From CBDFLA01 sp965248915 (GTDB taxonomy: Bacteria > Pseudomonadota > Alphaproteobacteria > M2410), in the NCBI GenBank assembly GCA_965248915.1, contig OZ252216.1, positions 2,604,001 through 2,668,000 of the forward strand: 64,000 bases of DNA, in the 5' to 3' direction. Below are positions 34,831 through 43,179 of this stretch, piece by piece. The translations under genes and the position numbers were made by a program. Every line of letters starts with the position of its first letter. Position 1 is the first letter of the stretch. The notes beneath the pieces are model-generated. The model did not search any database and was not told the DNA's origin. It worked only from the letters and a program-made list of their open reading frames with translations.

Positions 34831-35745
34831 ATGAAAATCGGTTTAATGGTTGGGGCAAATGATGGCCCCGACGAAACAATCGACGGCATCATTGATCTTG
34901 TTCAACGCGCGGAAGCTCTTGGATTCCCATCTGTCTGGATGGCCCATATATCGGCCCATGACGCCATGATGGCGCTCGCCCTAGCTGGCAAGGCAACTTC
35001 AAAGATACAATTGGGTACCGCGGTTGTTGCCACCTATCCACGTCACCCTGTCGCCATGGCTCAGCAAGCGTTGACCACGAGTGCCGCCTGTTCTGGTCGT
35101 TTCACCCTCGGCATTGGCGTTGCTCACAAAATTGTCGTCGAAGCCTTCTGGGGCCTGTCTTACGACAAGCCTGCCAAGCACATGCGCGAATATCTGCAAG
35201 TGTTGAACCCACTGCTCGCCGGCGAACCAGTAAGCCACAAGGGTGAGCTCTACAAAGTCCGAACACAACTTGAAGTGAAGGACGCGCCCAAGCCGGTGCC
35301 GCTTTGCATTGCCGCACTGGGTCCTATCATGCTCAAGCTCGCAGGCACCATGAGCGACGGTACGATCACCTGGGTAACGGGACCAAAGACAATTGAGGGC
35401 CACATCAAACCATCAATCGAAGCAGCCGCTGCAGAGGTTGGCAAACCCAAGCCGCGCATTATCGCAGGCCTGCCGATCGTGCTGACCGACAAACCCGAGG
35501 CAGCACGCGACATCATCGGCAAACAACTCAATGTTTACGGACAACTTCCTTCATACCGAGCCATGTTGGATCGAGAAGGTGTCGAAGGGCCTGAAGATGT
35601 CGCTCTCATTGGTGACGCAGCTGCTCTTGACGATGGTTTGGCCAAGTTGAAAGAGGCAGGCGTCACAGACTTCAACGCCGCCATCGTTTCGACCGATGAC
35701 GGCGCCTTTGATCGCACCATGGACTTTCTTGCAAGTCGCCTTTAG
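34831..35745 (+). CDS. LLM-class flavin-dependent oxidoreductase
   Basis: The product is 304 residues from the ATG at 34831, with GGGAG upstream. It has the luciferase-like TIM-barrel pattern: MKIGLMVGANDGPDETIDG, GFPSVWMAHISAHD, LGTAVVATYPRHPVAMAQQA and SGRFTLGIGVAH. It resembles the F420-dependent subfamily rather than two-component monooxygenases, so cofactor F420 or FMN use is possible and cannot be decided here. Its stop codon overlaps that of the convergent P450 gene. Confidence 0.83.
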   Translation: MKIGLMVGANDGPDETIDGIIDLVQRAEALGFPSVWMAHISAHDAMMALALAGKATSKIQLGTAVVATYPRHPVAMAQQALTTSAACSGRFTLGIGVAHKIVVEAFWGLSYDKPAKHMREYLQVLNPLLAGEPVSHKGELYKVRTQLEVKDAPKPVPLCIAALGPIMLKLAGTMSDGTITWVTGPKTIEGHIKPSIEAAAAEVGKPKPRIIAGLPIVLTDKPEAARDIIGKQLNVYGQLPSYRAMLDREGVEGPEDVALIGDAAALDDGLAKLKEAGVTDFNAAIVSTDDGAFDRTMDFLASRL

Positions 35746-36995
35746 GTCAGCCGCACAGGTAAGGTTTCATACCCTTTGACGAAGCTCGAAAACACCCGCT
35801 TCGGCTCGCCCATAACCTCGACTTTGTGAAAGCGTTTGAGGATTTCTTCCCAAACAATCCGCAATTGCATTTCGGCCAAGCGATTGCCCACACAACGGTG
35901 AATACCGAACCCGAAGGACAGGTGTTGGCGCGGTCGCGCCCGGTCAATGATGAACTGATCGGCGTTCTCGATGACCTCGCTGTCGCGGTTGCCTGACACG
36001 TACCACATCACCACCCGATCACCTTTTTTGATGGTCTGACCGCTAAGCACGGTGTCCTCAAGCGCGGTGCGACGCATATGCGCCAGAGGTGTCTGCCAAC
36101 GAATAATCTCTGGCACCATGCTTGAAACAAGACCTGGGTTGTCGCGCAATTTTTGATATTCATGTGGGTTTTCATTGAGCGCAATGACGCCGCCCGTGAG
36201 AGAATTCCGGGTCGTGTCATTCCCACCAACAATAAGAAGGATGATGTTTCCCAAATACTCCATCGGCGGCATGTTTCGCGTGACATCGCTGTGCGCCATC
36301 ATGGAGATCAGATCATTGCCAGGCTCTGAGTTCACTCGTTGGTTCCAAAGCTCCGTAAAATACTCACCGCATTCGAGCATTTCAGCTTCCCGCGCCTCAA
36401 TGGAATCGACCACACCGCCCGCAGGGTCCGCAGTTGCGACATCCGACCACCGGGTCAACTTACGCCGCTCTTCCCAAGGGAAATCAAACAGTGTCGCCAA
36501 CATTTGCGTGGTGAGTTCGATAGAAACCTTGTCAACCCAATCGAAAGTTTCACCTTTGGGCAAAGAATCCAAAATGGTGCAGACGCGATCTCTAATCGTC
36601 CCTTCAAGTTTCGCCAAGTTCTCCGGCGAGACTATCGGGCTGACAACCTTTCGCTGCGCATCATGCTTAGGTTGATCCATAGCAATGAACATAGGTAAAC
36701 GAAATTCTTCCCGTTGATCTCGAATGGAGATACCACCGAGACTAGCCTCGGACGAGTAGATGCCGTGATTGGTGTCCACATGCATAATATCTTTGTATTT
36801 GGTCACCGACCAATACGGACCGTATTTTCCCGTCGCGCAATAGTGCACTGGCGCCTCACGGCGGAGGCGCTCGAAATAAGGCCACATCGTATCGTTTTGA
36901 AAAAGCTCTGGATCGCCAACATCAATCTCCTCAATTGGCATCGAATTGGCGTGTTCAGTTGCGGCCTGAAGACCGCTCGTCGAGACGTCACCCAT
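35742..36995 (-). CDS. Cytochrome P450, CYP153-like alkane/fatty acid hydroxylase
   Basis: The product is 417 residues from the ATG at 36995, with GGGAGG upstream. The heme-thiolate loop is SFGFGIHRCVGNRLAEMQLR (Cys368), the I-helix is LIVGGNDTTRNSLTGG, and the K-helix has EIIR. The N-terminal PMFIAMDQPKHDAQRKVVSP and the I-helix match CYP153 alkane omega-hydroxylases as I recall them. It would oxidise medium-chain alkanes or fatty acids, consistent with a hydrocarbon-using lineage. Redox partners (ferredoxin, reductase) are not adjacent. The subfamily assignment is from memory of the motifs. Confidence 0.85.
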   Translation of the reverse strand: MGDVSTSGLQAATEHANSMPIEEIDVGDPELFQNDTMWPYFERLRREAPVHYCATGKYGPYWSVTKYKDIMHVDTNHGIYSSEASLGGISIRDQREEFRLPMFIAMDQPKHDAQRKVVSPIVSPENLAKLEGTIRDRVCTILDSLPKGETFDWVDKVSIELTTQMLATLFDFPWEERRKLTRWSDVATADPAGGVVDSIEAREAEMLECGEYFTELWNQRVNSEPGNDLISMMAHSDVTRNMPPMEYLGNIILLIVGGNDTTRNSLTGGVIALNENPHEYQKLRDNPGLVSSMVPEIIRWQTPLAHMRRTALEDTVLSGQTIKKGDRVVMWYVSGNRDSEVIENADQFIIDRARPRQHLSFGFGIHRCVGNRLAEMQLRIVWEEILKRFHKVEVMGEPKRVFSSFVKGYETLPVRLT

Positions 36996-37300
36996 TATTG
37001 CCTCCCTATGCAACGTCATTTAATTTCTCAAAAAGATAGCGTTCGCCCTTTCAAAAGTCCAACCATCGCCTATGGGATTGGAGACACGCCACCACCCAAA
37101 GACGTTAACGCTTTCGACGGAAAGCCTGAGAAATATCGGATTACTGCGACTATAGGCGACATTGTAATGCGCCCGAAACACCTCTATTTCTGCGGATTAG
37201 GTCCCCCATGTTTGTATTTTGTGGCCAAACGAAAGGGATTGCGTAGAATCATGGTGCTAAACACCTGAATCGCGGCAGACAGAGTTGAGTGGAGAGAAAC

Positions 37301-38896
37301 GTGGCGAGTGTGAACAAACGACAATTAGAAAATCAAATGGTCGAAGCCGTTTCCTATGACGAGTGGAAAGAAGCTGCCCTTGCTCACGATGAAATAACAG
37401 GCATGGCCCGATGGAAGAAGCTCGATCAAACCCATCAATACGACCATGTCGAGATTCGCCACCGCTTGGACCAACTGCGGCTCTTGCGTTCGTGCAGAGA
37501 TGACATTGGTCTGATGTTCAATCTCAATGAGGGCATCCACGGCAATCTTGCCGGCATGGGCTCGCCGAAGCTCTATGCCCGAGCTAAGTTTGGAACCAAG
37601 GAATTGGTCAATGAGTACATCGATCAAATTGTCGATGACCTGCGCTATCTTGCCGATCTCGAGAGCAATGAAATATCAAGCGAGGAGCGGTTAGAGTTCT
37701 TTCACCGCGCCCGCGATTGTTACGGATGTTCAGCCTTGATGTTGAGCGGCGGGGCCAATCTTGGTCAGTTTCATCTCGGCGCCATCAAAGCCATGATCGA
37801 ACATGATGCATTGCCTGACGTCATCTCAGGATCAAGTGCTGGTTCTGTCGTTGCCGCGGCCGCCGGCACGCGCACCAACAAAGACCTTCTAGATTACTTC
37901 CACTCTGACAAACTCCAACAGACCGTTCGTGAAGAAACCAATTGGGCGAGCCGCATTATGACCGGCAAGCATGCTCAAATTGATGTGCACGATCTCGAAC
38001 ACATGATTGAATCCATTATTCCTGATCTGACCTTCGAAGAGGCCTACGAGCTTTCAGGCCGGCACATCAACATCTCCATCGCGCCAGCCGAGCTAAACCA
38101 ATCCGCCCGTCTCCTAAATGCAATCACCTCACCAAATGTCTATGTCCGAAAAGCCGTACTTGCCTCATGTGCGATACCAGGCGTGTTCCCTAGTGTGACG
38201 CTCTACGCCAAGAACGTTCATGGCGACAGCCAACCCTATTTGCCTTCTCGCAAATGGGTCGACGGATCGGTAGCAGACGACCTGCCCGCCAAGAGGCTAT
38301 CGCGGCTCTACGGTGCCAATCATTTCATCGCCAGCCAAACAAACCCCATTGTTCTATGGATGGTGCGCGACGTACCCATGCTCGAAGGCGTCACCGCAGC
38401 AAGTTACAAATTTGGTCAAGCCATAGGCCGCGAATGGTTCAAAGCCGGTCGCGCCGTATCCTCACGACTCCTACGCGATTATCCACGCCTCAATTTGATG
38501 ACAAACATGCTGCACTCGGTGGCCATGCAAGAGTACACCGCCGACATCAATATCATTCCTCGCAACCGTGCCTTTGATCCGCGCAAACTTCTGTCGCCGG
38601 TAACAGAAGAGCAAGCAGAACGCATGATCCTAGAAGGCGAGCGTTCCACCTGGCCAAAACTCGAAATGATCCGCAATTGTTCTCGCATCAGTCACACTTT
38701 GGATGAGATCATTTGGGAGTACGAGCACCACACTTCGGCCCCAAATCGCGCCGCACAGCAGGTGCGCAGAGCACACCAGACGGTGGCAAAAAAACACACC
38801 AAGTCCGCCAGGAAGGCGAGCAAGAAAAAGGCCAAGACCCCCCCGGCTAAGCAGAAAATTTCAAAGCGAAAGAAACTCGCAAAAGCAACGGCATAG
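37301..38896 (+). CDS. Patatin-like (TGL3/4/5-type) triacylglycerol lipase with H1-like tail
   Basis: The product is 531 residues. The N-terminal part is a DUF3336-like helical region (YDEWKEAALAHDEITGMARW). The patatin domain has the oxyanion motif LSGGANLGQFHLGAIKAM, the nucleophile GSSAGS (Ser179) and the catalytic aspartate in VDGSVADDLP. This domain pair is that of yeast lipid-droplet lipases TGL3/4/5. The last 35 residues are Lys/Ala-rich (ARKASKKKAKTPPAKQKISK), like the WS/DGAT tails. GTG 37301 follows GGAGAG; GTG 37289 is an alternative. It probably mobilises stored triacylglycerol. It is divergent from the P450; the 305 bases between hold no gene I can see. Confidence 0.88.
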   Translation: MASVNKRQLENQMVEAVSYDEWKEAALAHDEITGMARWKKLDQTHQYDHVEIRHRLDQLRLLRSCRDDIGLMFNLNEGIHGNLAGMGSPKLYARAKFGTKELVNEYIDQIVDDLRYLADLESNEISSEERLEFFHRARDCYGCSALMLSGGANLGQFHLGAIKAMIEHDALPDVISGSSAGSVVAAAAGTRTNKDLLDYFHSDKLQQTVREETNWASRIMTGKHAQIDVHDLEHMIESIIPDLTFEEAYELSGRHINISIAPAELNQSARLLNAITSPNVYVRKAVLASCAIPGVFPSVTLYAKNVHGDSQPYLPSRKWVDGSVADDLPAKRLSRLYGANHFIASQTNPIVLWMVRDVPMLEGVTAASYKFGQAIGREWFKAGRAVSSRLLRDYPRLNLMTNMLHSVAMQEYTADINIIPRNRAFDPRKLLSPVTEEQAERMILEGERSTWPKLEMIRNCSRISHTLDEIIWEYEHHTSAPNRAAQQVRRAHQTVAKKHTKSARKASKKKAKTPPAKQKISKRKKLAKATA

Positions 38897-39038
38897 CGTC
38901 GCATTTCAACTGTGGCCTAAGAGCCTAGGGGGCATCAATGAGACCCTCCCGGAGCCACCACGAGGGTCACACCTCTGTTCTCAAGCTCCTGCCGGTGTTA
39001 AGATGCCCTTCCGCAAAAATTTGAGGAGGGGTAATTCA

Positions 39039-39737
39039 ATGCGAAATCTTCTGATCGGACTAGTCACCACCATTCTTGCCTTAAGTTGGACAACCATGGC
39101 TTCGGCACGTCAAATACCCTGCCCTGCCGGGGAGGTAAAAACCAATGTCACCACACGCATTCCATCGCCTTGGTGGCATACGCCGCAAGCCGGACCCCTT
39201 GACAGCACGCGCATCTCAGAAATCGGTGGGGAGACGACACTTGTTTGCGTATACGATGTCAACGGAACAATGGTTTCCGTCATGAGAAAACCACCGAACC
39301 GCATGCCCCACTGTGTCACGCGCGATAATGGGTTTACCTGTCGCGCCCGCGCATTTGGTGGGGGTGGCGGTGGCGGCGCGCCCGTAACACACAAAACGGG
39401 GCCACTTTCAATTCCGCAAACCTACCGCGCCGATCTGGACAATGGCACGGTTTCATCCGGTGGTGCGGACATTTGGTTTGAGGCTGACACCGCGACACGG
39501 CGATACATCACACCTGTCAACGGTGCGAAATTGGCAATTCATTCCGGCGGAGCCACGAGCAAACAAGTTTGTGCCGACACGCCTAAAACCAGCAACCGAA
39601 TTCCGATTGCATCAGTACCGGTTGGAACCTACGTCTGTGTTCTGACCAATGAAGGCCGCGACGCGATCTTTCGCGTTAACGCTGCAGTAGGTGCAAGCCC
39701 AGGCACTCTGGAAATCGGCTTTACGACTTGGGAATAG
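39039..39737 (+). CDS. Secreted protein of unknown function
   Basis: The product is 232 residues from the ATG at 39039, which has GAGGAGGGG upstream. A signal peptide (MRNLLIGLVTTILALSW, cleavage near TMASARQ) precedes a mature protein with several cysteines, a glycine run (FGGGGGGGAP) near residue 110 and a C-terminal domain of beta-strand type ending TLEIGFTTWE. Longer in-frame starts upstream run through the patatin gene and are rejected. I recognise no family. Confidence 0.7.
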   Translation: MRNLLIGLVTTILALSWTTMASARQIPCPAGEVKTNVTTRIPSPWWHTPQAGPLDSTRISEIGGETTLVCVYDVNGTMVSVMRKPPNRMPHCVTRDNGFTCRARAFGGGGGGGAPVTHKTGPLSIPQTYRADLDNGTVSSGGADIWFEADTATRRYITPVNGAKLAIHSGGATSKQVCADTPKTSNRIPIASVPVGTYVCVLTNEGRDAIFRVNAAVGASPGTLEIGFTTWE

Positions 39738-39972
39738 CCGGCGAGCGTTACCACGCCGACCGAGACCCTCCAAGAACATAAGGCCTGCCGTCCGAAGCTC
39801 GAAGAGCGAAAGGGGGCGGAGAGAGAAGGATTAGTGCCACTCTGCCCGGCAATTGCGCATCGCCGGTTCATCAGCTCCAGCGGTCGACATCGCAGATTGG
39901 GCGCGGGTGATTCGCTATACAAGGCTACTTATTCGAGTCAGGCACACAACTCACAACACTATTACAAACTTT

Positions 39973-40002
39973 AATCGTTTTATTTCAATGGCTTAAACGA
40001 TT
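39973..40002. promoter_or_regulatory. Inverted repeat upstream of the HTH/CHAT operon
   Basis: AATCGTTT (39973-39980) and AAACGATT (39995-40002) are exact inverted arms separated by 14 bases. They lie 114 bases upstream of the first gene of the operon, in an AT-rich region with a TTGACT box shortly after. An operator for one of the operon's own HTH proteins is likely. The preceding 235 bases hold no gene I can see. Confidence 0.45.
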
Positions 40003-40115
40003 CACTTTGACTCTACCTTGCAGCCCCTACTACGAATCAAAGCAAATTGACTCCAGCCTTCAACGGCCTTGAGCCCTTATCTTTGCGTTCAAACAGCTCA
40101 AAGGAAACTCCAATT

Positions 40116-40445
40116 TTGAACACAACCGATTCTCTGCTGCAGGCAATCTTAGCAACGACAGGTCGTCAGGCGTTTCCGCCGAGCGAACTAGCCAAGATTG
40201 TGGCCCCTAATGTCGGGGGTCAGAAGCAAATTCATGCATACAACCTGTGCGACGGAAGGACGCCACAATCCGAGGTCGGAAGAAAGGCGAAGCTCGACAA
40301 GGGCAGTCTCAGTCGCTCGATTTCAAGATGGATCGAGGCGGGTGTCATGTTTCGCATCGGAGCTGATCAACACCCCGCCCATCTCTACCCGCTACCCAAA
40401 GAGTACTTGAAGCCAAAAGCGAGCAAGAAGAAGACAGACACATGA
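40116..40445 (+). CDS. Winged-helix-like protein, first gene of the HTH/CHAT operon
   Basis: The product is 109 residues from the TTG at 40116, with AAGGAA nine bases upstream; an earlier in-frame TTG at 40047 has no such site. The pattern LLQAILATTGRQAFPPSELA, then KAKLDKGSLSRSISRWIEAG and a short beta wing (VMFRIGADQHPAHLYPL) fits a winged helix. The end is lysine-rich (KPKASKKKTDT). Its stop overlaps the next start (ATGA). No family was recognised; a DNA-binding or partner-recognition role is inferred. Confidence 0.7.
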   Translation: MNTTDSLLQAILATTGRQAFPPSELAKIVAPNVGGQKQIHAYNLCDGRTPQSEVGRKAKLDKGSLSRSISRWIEAGVMFRIGADQHPAHLYPLPKEYLKPKASKKKTDT

Positions 40446-40675
40446 GCGAAGATATTTCAGAGAAACTCGATATTTTGATCAAACTTCAAGCAGCAGCACT
40501 TACATCTTCTTTTGATTCCGTCAAAGAGAAGATTCTGTTCTTAAACAAGGCAGGCCTGCGCCCAAAACTGATCGCTGAAATTGTGGGTAAGAGCCCTAAC
40601 CAAGTCAATGTCACGCTCTCAAAAGAGAGAAAGCCCGCAAAAACGAAGAAGAAAGCGGTTCTTTATGGTAAATAA
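40442..40675 (+). CDS. Small HTH protein (sigma-70 region 4-like)
   Basis: The product is 77 residues: an N-terminal helix (MSEDISEKLDILIKLQAAAL), then VKEKILFLNKAGLRPKLIAE and IVGKSPNQVNVTLSKERK, a sigma-70 region 4-like helix-turn-helix, and a lysine-rich end. It overlaps the previous gene by four bases and the next by eleven, so the genes are translationally coupled. It is the most divergent of the four tiny HTH proteins of the operon. Confidence 0.75.
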   Translation: MSEDISEKLDILIKLQAAALTSSFDSVKEKILFLNKAGLRPKLIAEIVGKSPNQVNVTLSKERKPAKTKKKAVLYGK

Positions 40676-40862
40676 CAATAGTGACCTGCTAAGAGAACTA
40701 ACAGCAATCAAGAGGCTGTTGATTCTTGCTCTGGCCAATTCCGGCATGACACAATCACAGATTGCTTCAGCGCTTGAAGTTGATCGCACGAATGTCAGTC
40801 GAATGTTTCCGAAGGGCACATTTTCCTCTCTAAAGAGCAAAGGAGGAAAAGATGCCCAGTGA
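40665..40862 (+). CDS. Small HTH protein, paralogue A
   Basis: The product is 65 residues: LLRELTAIKRLLILALANSG, then MTQSQIASALEVDRTNVSRM and FPKGTF. It follows the same template as the next two genes: a hydrophobic helix ending in Gly, then a helix-turn-helix with xQxxIAxALxVxxxxxSRMxPK. The start at 40665 overlaps the preceding gene by eleven bases. Longer in-frame starts have unlikely, basic N-termini. Confidence 0.78.
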   Translation: MVNNNSDLLRELTAIKRLLILALANSGMTQSQIASALEVDRTNVSRMFPKGTFSSLKSKGGKDAQ

Positions 40863-41046
40863 CGACGCAAAAACCCTCATCGAAGAAATGCAAGGGGTAA
40901 AGAAACTGATGATTCTCCAGCTTTTGGCAATGGGGTACAAACAAAAACACATTGCCTCTGCTCTCGGCATAAGCGAGGCGACACTCAGCCGCATGTTGCC
41001 AAAAGGCATCTTCAAGGATGTTCCCAAGAAGCCAAACATCAATTAA
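40852..41046 (+). CDS. Small HTH protein, paralogue B
   Basis: The product is 64 residues: MQGVKKLMILQLLAMGYKQK followed by HIASALGISEATLSRMLPKG. It is clearly related to its two neighbours. It overlaps paralogue A by eleven bases and has AGGAGG upstream (within AAAGGAGGAAAAG), so it should be well translated. Confidence 0.8.
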   Translation: MPSDDAKTLIEEMQGVKKLMILQLLAMGYKQKHIASALGISEATLSRMLPKGIFKDVPKKPNIN

Positions 41047-41067
41047 CGCAGAGACAGAGATTTCTTG

Positions 41068-41253
41068 ATGACGAACGAACAAGCGGAGCAGATTCTCAAA
41101 GAACTTGAAATGCTTCGCAAGCTGAAGCTACTGGAGCTATCCGACAAAGGCTATTCGCAAGCACAATTGGCACGGGCCCTGGGCGTAAGCCAACCAACGA
41201 TTAGTCGAATGCTCCCAAAGAAGCAAAGCAGACCCAAAAGAGTGACCGAATGA
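41068..41253 (+). CDS. Small HTH protein, paralogue C
   Basis: The product is 61 residues: LEMLRKLKLLELSDKGYSQA followed by QLARALGVSQPTISRMLPKK, then a basic end. It is the cleanest helix-turn-helix of the three and resembles recombinase- or sigma-type DNA-binding helices. The last four bases overlap the CHAT gene start (ATGA), which couples it to that gene. Confidence 0.8.
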   Translation: MTNEQAEQILKELEMLRKLKLLELSDKGYSQAQLARALGVSQPTISRMLPKKQSRPKRVTE

Positions 41254-42278
41254 GTAAACCAACCCCTGTATTAAGTGCGGCAGGTGATTATGAAGAAGCA
41301 ATGGAGCGGTACGCTGCACATCTTGGTAAAAACAAGATCCGCAGAAAGGTCTTCAACCAAATCTATGGCCGCGCAAAAAAAGCACGGTCGTTAAAGCAAA
41401 TAATGGAAGCGGCTGGCATTGAGGACAAGAGCAACGCGTCTCAACAGGTCCAGAATGCTCTGGAATATCTACACAAACATCACTTAGTAGAGCGATACGA
41501 AAACAACGGTCACGTAAATGACAGATCACTTTACGTATACGGTAAGGCCGAATTCGTGGGGGCGAACAAGGAAAAGATTGTTAGAGCTGCAGACAATCCA
41601 AAGTTGGCAAAGAAAATGCCAACAAAACGGCGACCAAAAACTCAATCAACCACCATCGTTAGTAAGGTCACGAAGCAAGACCTCAAAAGACGAACGCACC
41701 TTACCGTTCTGTATCTGACAGCAAACCCAGACCCGAAGAACCACTTGGCTCTGGATCAGGAAATAAGAGGCGTACAGGAGCAGATACGAGGTTCAATATT
41801 TCGGGACAATGTCACCATAGAAATCCGGCCGGCCGCCGACCTCGAGTCACTCGTTAATGGTCTAAATGACCTCCATCCACAAATAGTCCATTTCTCTGGA
41901 CATGGGAATGTCAGCGGTTTGGCTACTGACTCCGGTGGAAAGGTCAAGGAACTGCCTTTTGACCTCATGGCAAAAGCGCTCGCAGCAACGGACAGCCCCC
42001 CGGATGTTGTCATATTGAACTCCTGCGGCAGCTCCACCGCAAGAAAGGCTTTGATTCCTCCAGCCAAGGCCGTTGTCACCATGCGGTCGTCAGTCACTGA
42101 TAGCGCAGCAATGGCTTTTGCCAAATATTTCTACGGGGCAATCGCCAGCGGTCAATCCGTCAAGTCAGCCTTCAATCAGGGCAAAAATGGAGTTGAGTAT
42201 TTGTCGTTTGATGAGAAGGACACCCCTGAGCTAACCCACGACCCATCTGTCAAGCCAGCATCGCTGAAATTGACTTAG
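41250..42278 (+). CDS. Winged-helix plus CHAT (caspase-like) protein
   Basis: The product is 342 residues. Residues 25-105 form a winged-helix-like module (KVFNQIYGRAKKARSLKQIM and NALEYLHKHHLVERYENNGH). A basic linker follows (KKMPTKRRPK), then a CHAT domain from about 148 to 330: LTVLYLTANPDP, the His motif VHFSGHG (His218) and the Cys motif VVILNSCGSS (Cys259). The His-Cys dyad is that of caspase-like CHAT peptidases, used as effectors in bacterial conflict and death systems. It ends a six-gene overlapping operon, and the small HTH proteins may bind or inhibit it. Substrate and trigger are unknown. Confidence 0.85.
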   Translation: MSKPTPVLSAAGDYEEAMERYAAHLGKNKIRRKVFNQIYGRAKKARSLKQIMEAAGIEDKSNASQQVQNALEYLHKHHLVERYENNGHVNDRSLYVYGKAEFVGANKEKIVRAADNPKLAKKMPTKRRPKTQSTTIVSKVTKQDLKRRTHLTVLYLTANPDPKNHLALDQEIRGVQEQIRGSIFRDNVTIEIRPAADLESLVNGLNDLHPQIVHFSGHGNVSGLATDSGGKVKELPFDLMAKALAATDSPPDVVILNSCGSSTARKALIPPAKAVVTMRSSVTDSAAMAFAKYFYGAIASGQSVKSAFNQGKNGVEYLSFDEKDTPELTHDPSVKPASLKLT

Positions 42279-42303
42279 CAAACCGCCTTCGTAAACGATT
42301 GTG

Positions 42304-42450
42304 TAGAGAGGGATTTGCTCGGGCTGGCGCCCTGCGCTGCCGTCGCTAAGCTCGCATGACACTCGCTAAGCTTCCGGTCGAACAAGGCTTCGTTCACCGT
42401 TCCCTCTACATCACTTTTAGACCCAGCCCACTGGGCTGAGTTTAAAAGTG
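42304..42450. repeat. Inverted repeats at the operon/tRNA-Ser junction
   Basis: Between the CHAT gene and tRNA-Ser lies a stretch with no gene. GTAGAGAGGGA (42304-42314) is nearly inverted at the TCCCTCTAC near 42400-42409. A second long imperfect inverted repeat, CACTTTTAGACCCAGCCCA (42412-42430) against its partner ending in TTTAAAAGTG at 42450, abuts the tRNA 3' end. It has no U-run, so it is not a clear intrinsic terminator. AGAGAGGGATT at 42306 also occurs in the tRNA 3' half. Confidence 0.5.
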
Positions 42451-42538
42451 GCGGAGAGAGAGGGATTCGAACCCTCGAGACGGTTCCCCGCCTACACGCT
42501 TTCCAAGCGTGCGCCTTCAGCCACTCGGCCACCTCTCC
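42449..42538 (-). tRNA. tRNA-Ser(GGA)
   Basis: The reverse strand folds as a tRNA with a long variable arm. The acceptor strand GGAGAGG pairs with TCTCTCC, the anticodon stem-loop is CACGCTTGGAAAGCGTG with anticodon GGA, the T-arm is GGGTTCGAATCCC, and the CCA is encoded. The long variable arm and anticodon identify serine. Confidence 0.95.
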
Positions 42539-42811
42539 AAAGAAGGCGACGGTTAGGACAAGGCTAATGCCCATCGGCCATCGCGCGGGCACTATACTCA
42601 TACCCGTGGCCCGCGCAAGCCGCATCGCACCCTTGGCGAATCGCCCGTAAATTAAGGGCCCCACGGTTCGCTGTGGCAGGATTACAACGTCCCAGATTAT
42701 GTAAAAGCGCGCCTTGTCCTGATGGGCCCGAAAATGTACAATCCAGCCCAATCGAGGCGCCACGTGGGGCCTTTATTTTGAGATCTTTCTGGCTGGGGGG
42801 TTCAGAGTCTA

Positions 42812-43078
42812 ATGGTTGTTCTTCGTTTCCTCGCACTGATTATCTTCGTAATAGCGTTGCTGCTCTTGGGCGCCGATATTTTCGGCATTCTTGAATCTGA
42901 CGCCGGGTGGGGATTTGATCAGTTTCGGTCAATCGAAAGTGCATGGGGAACGGTTCACCCTGACTCGCTAGAATCCGCAGGCGGCAATGTGCCAGGCGTC
43001 CTTTTGGGGTTGCCAGCATCACTCACACTGGGGGTCGTGGGTCTTGTGTTGGCCATTCTTTTCCGCAGGCGCGATTAG
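42812..43078 (+). CDS. Small two-helix membrane protein 1
   Basis: The protein has 88 residues with two membrane segments (LRFLALIIFVIALLLLGADI and SLTLGVVGLVLAILF) around a polar loop containing GTVHPDSLESAGG, ending in RRRD. G-rich sequence upstream can serve as ribosome binding site. It resembles the second small protein at 43180 in plan: two membrane helices and a basic end. Function unknown. The 273 bases to the tRNA hold no gene I can recognise. Confidence 0.7.
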   Translation: MVVLRFLALIIFVIALLLLGADIFGILESDAGWGFDQFRSIESAWGTVHPDSLESAGGNVPGVLLGLPASLTLGVVGLVLAILFRRRD

Positions 43079-43100
43079 AGCTAGAAGTCTAGGGCGAAAA

Positions 43101-43140
43101 AAGGGCGCTCGTCCTGGGGGGACGGGCGTCCTTTCCTTTT
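43101..43140 (+). terminator. Intrinsic terminator
   Basis: AAGGGCGCTCGTCC (43101-43114) pairs along 14 bases (with G-U pairs) with GGACGGGCGTCCTT (43120-43133), followed by TCCTTTT. It lies 22 bases after the first small membrane protein gene. Confidence 0.82.
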
Positions 43141-43179
43141 GCCAGCGCCGCAATTGACATATCCAACCAGAGGACGCCA

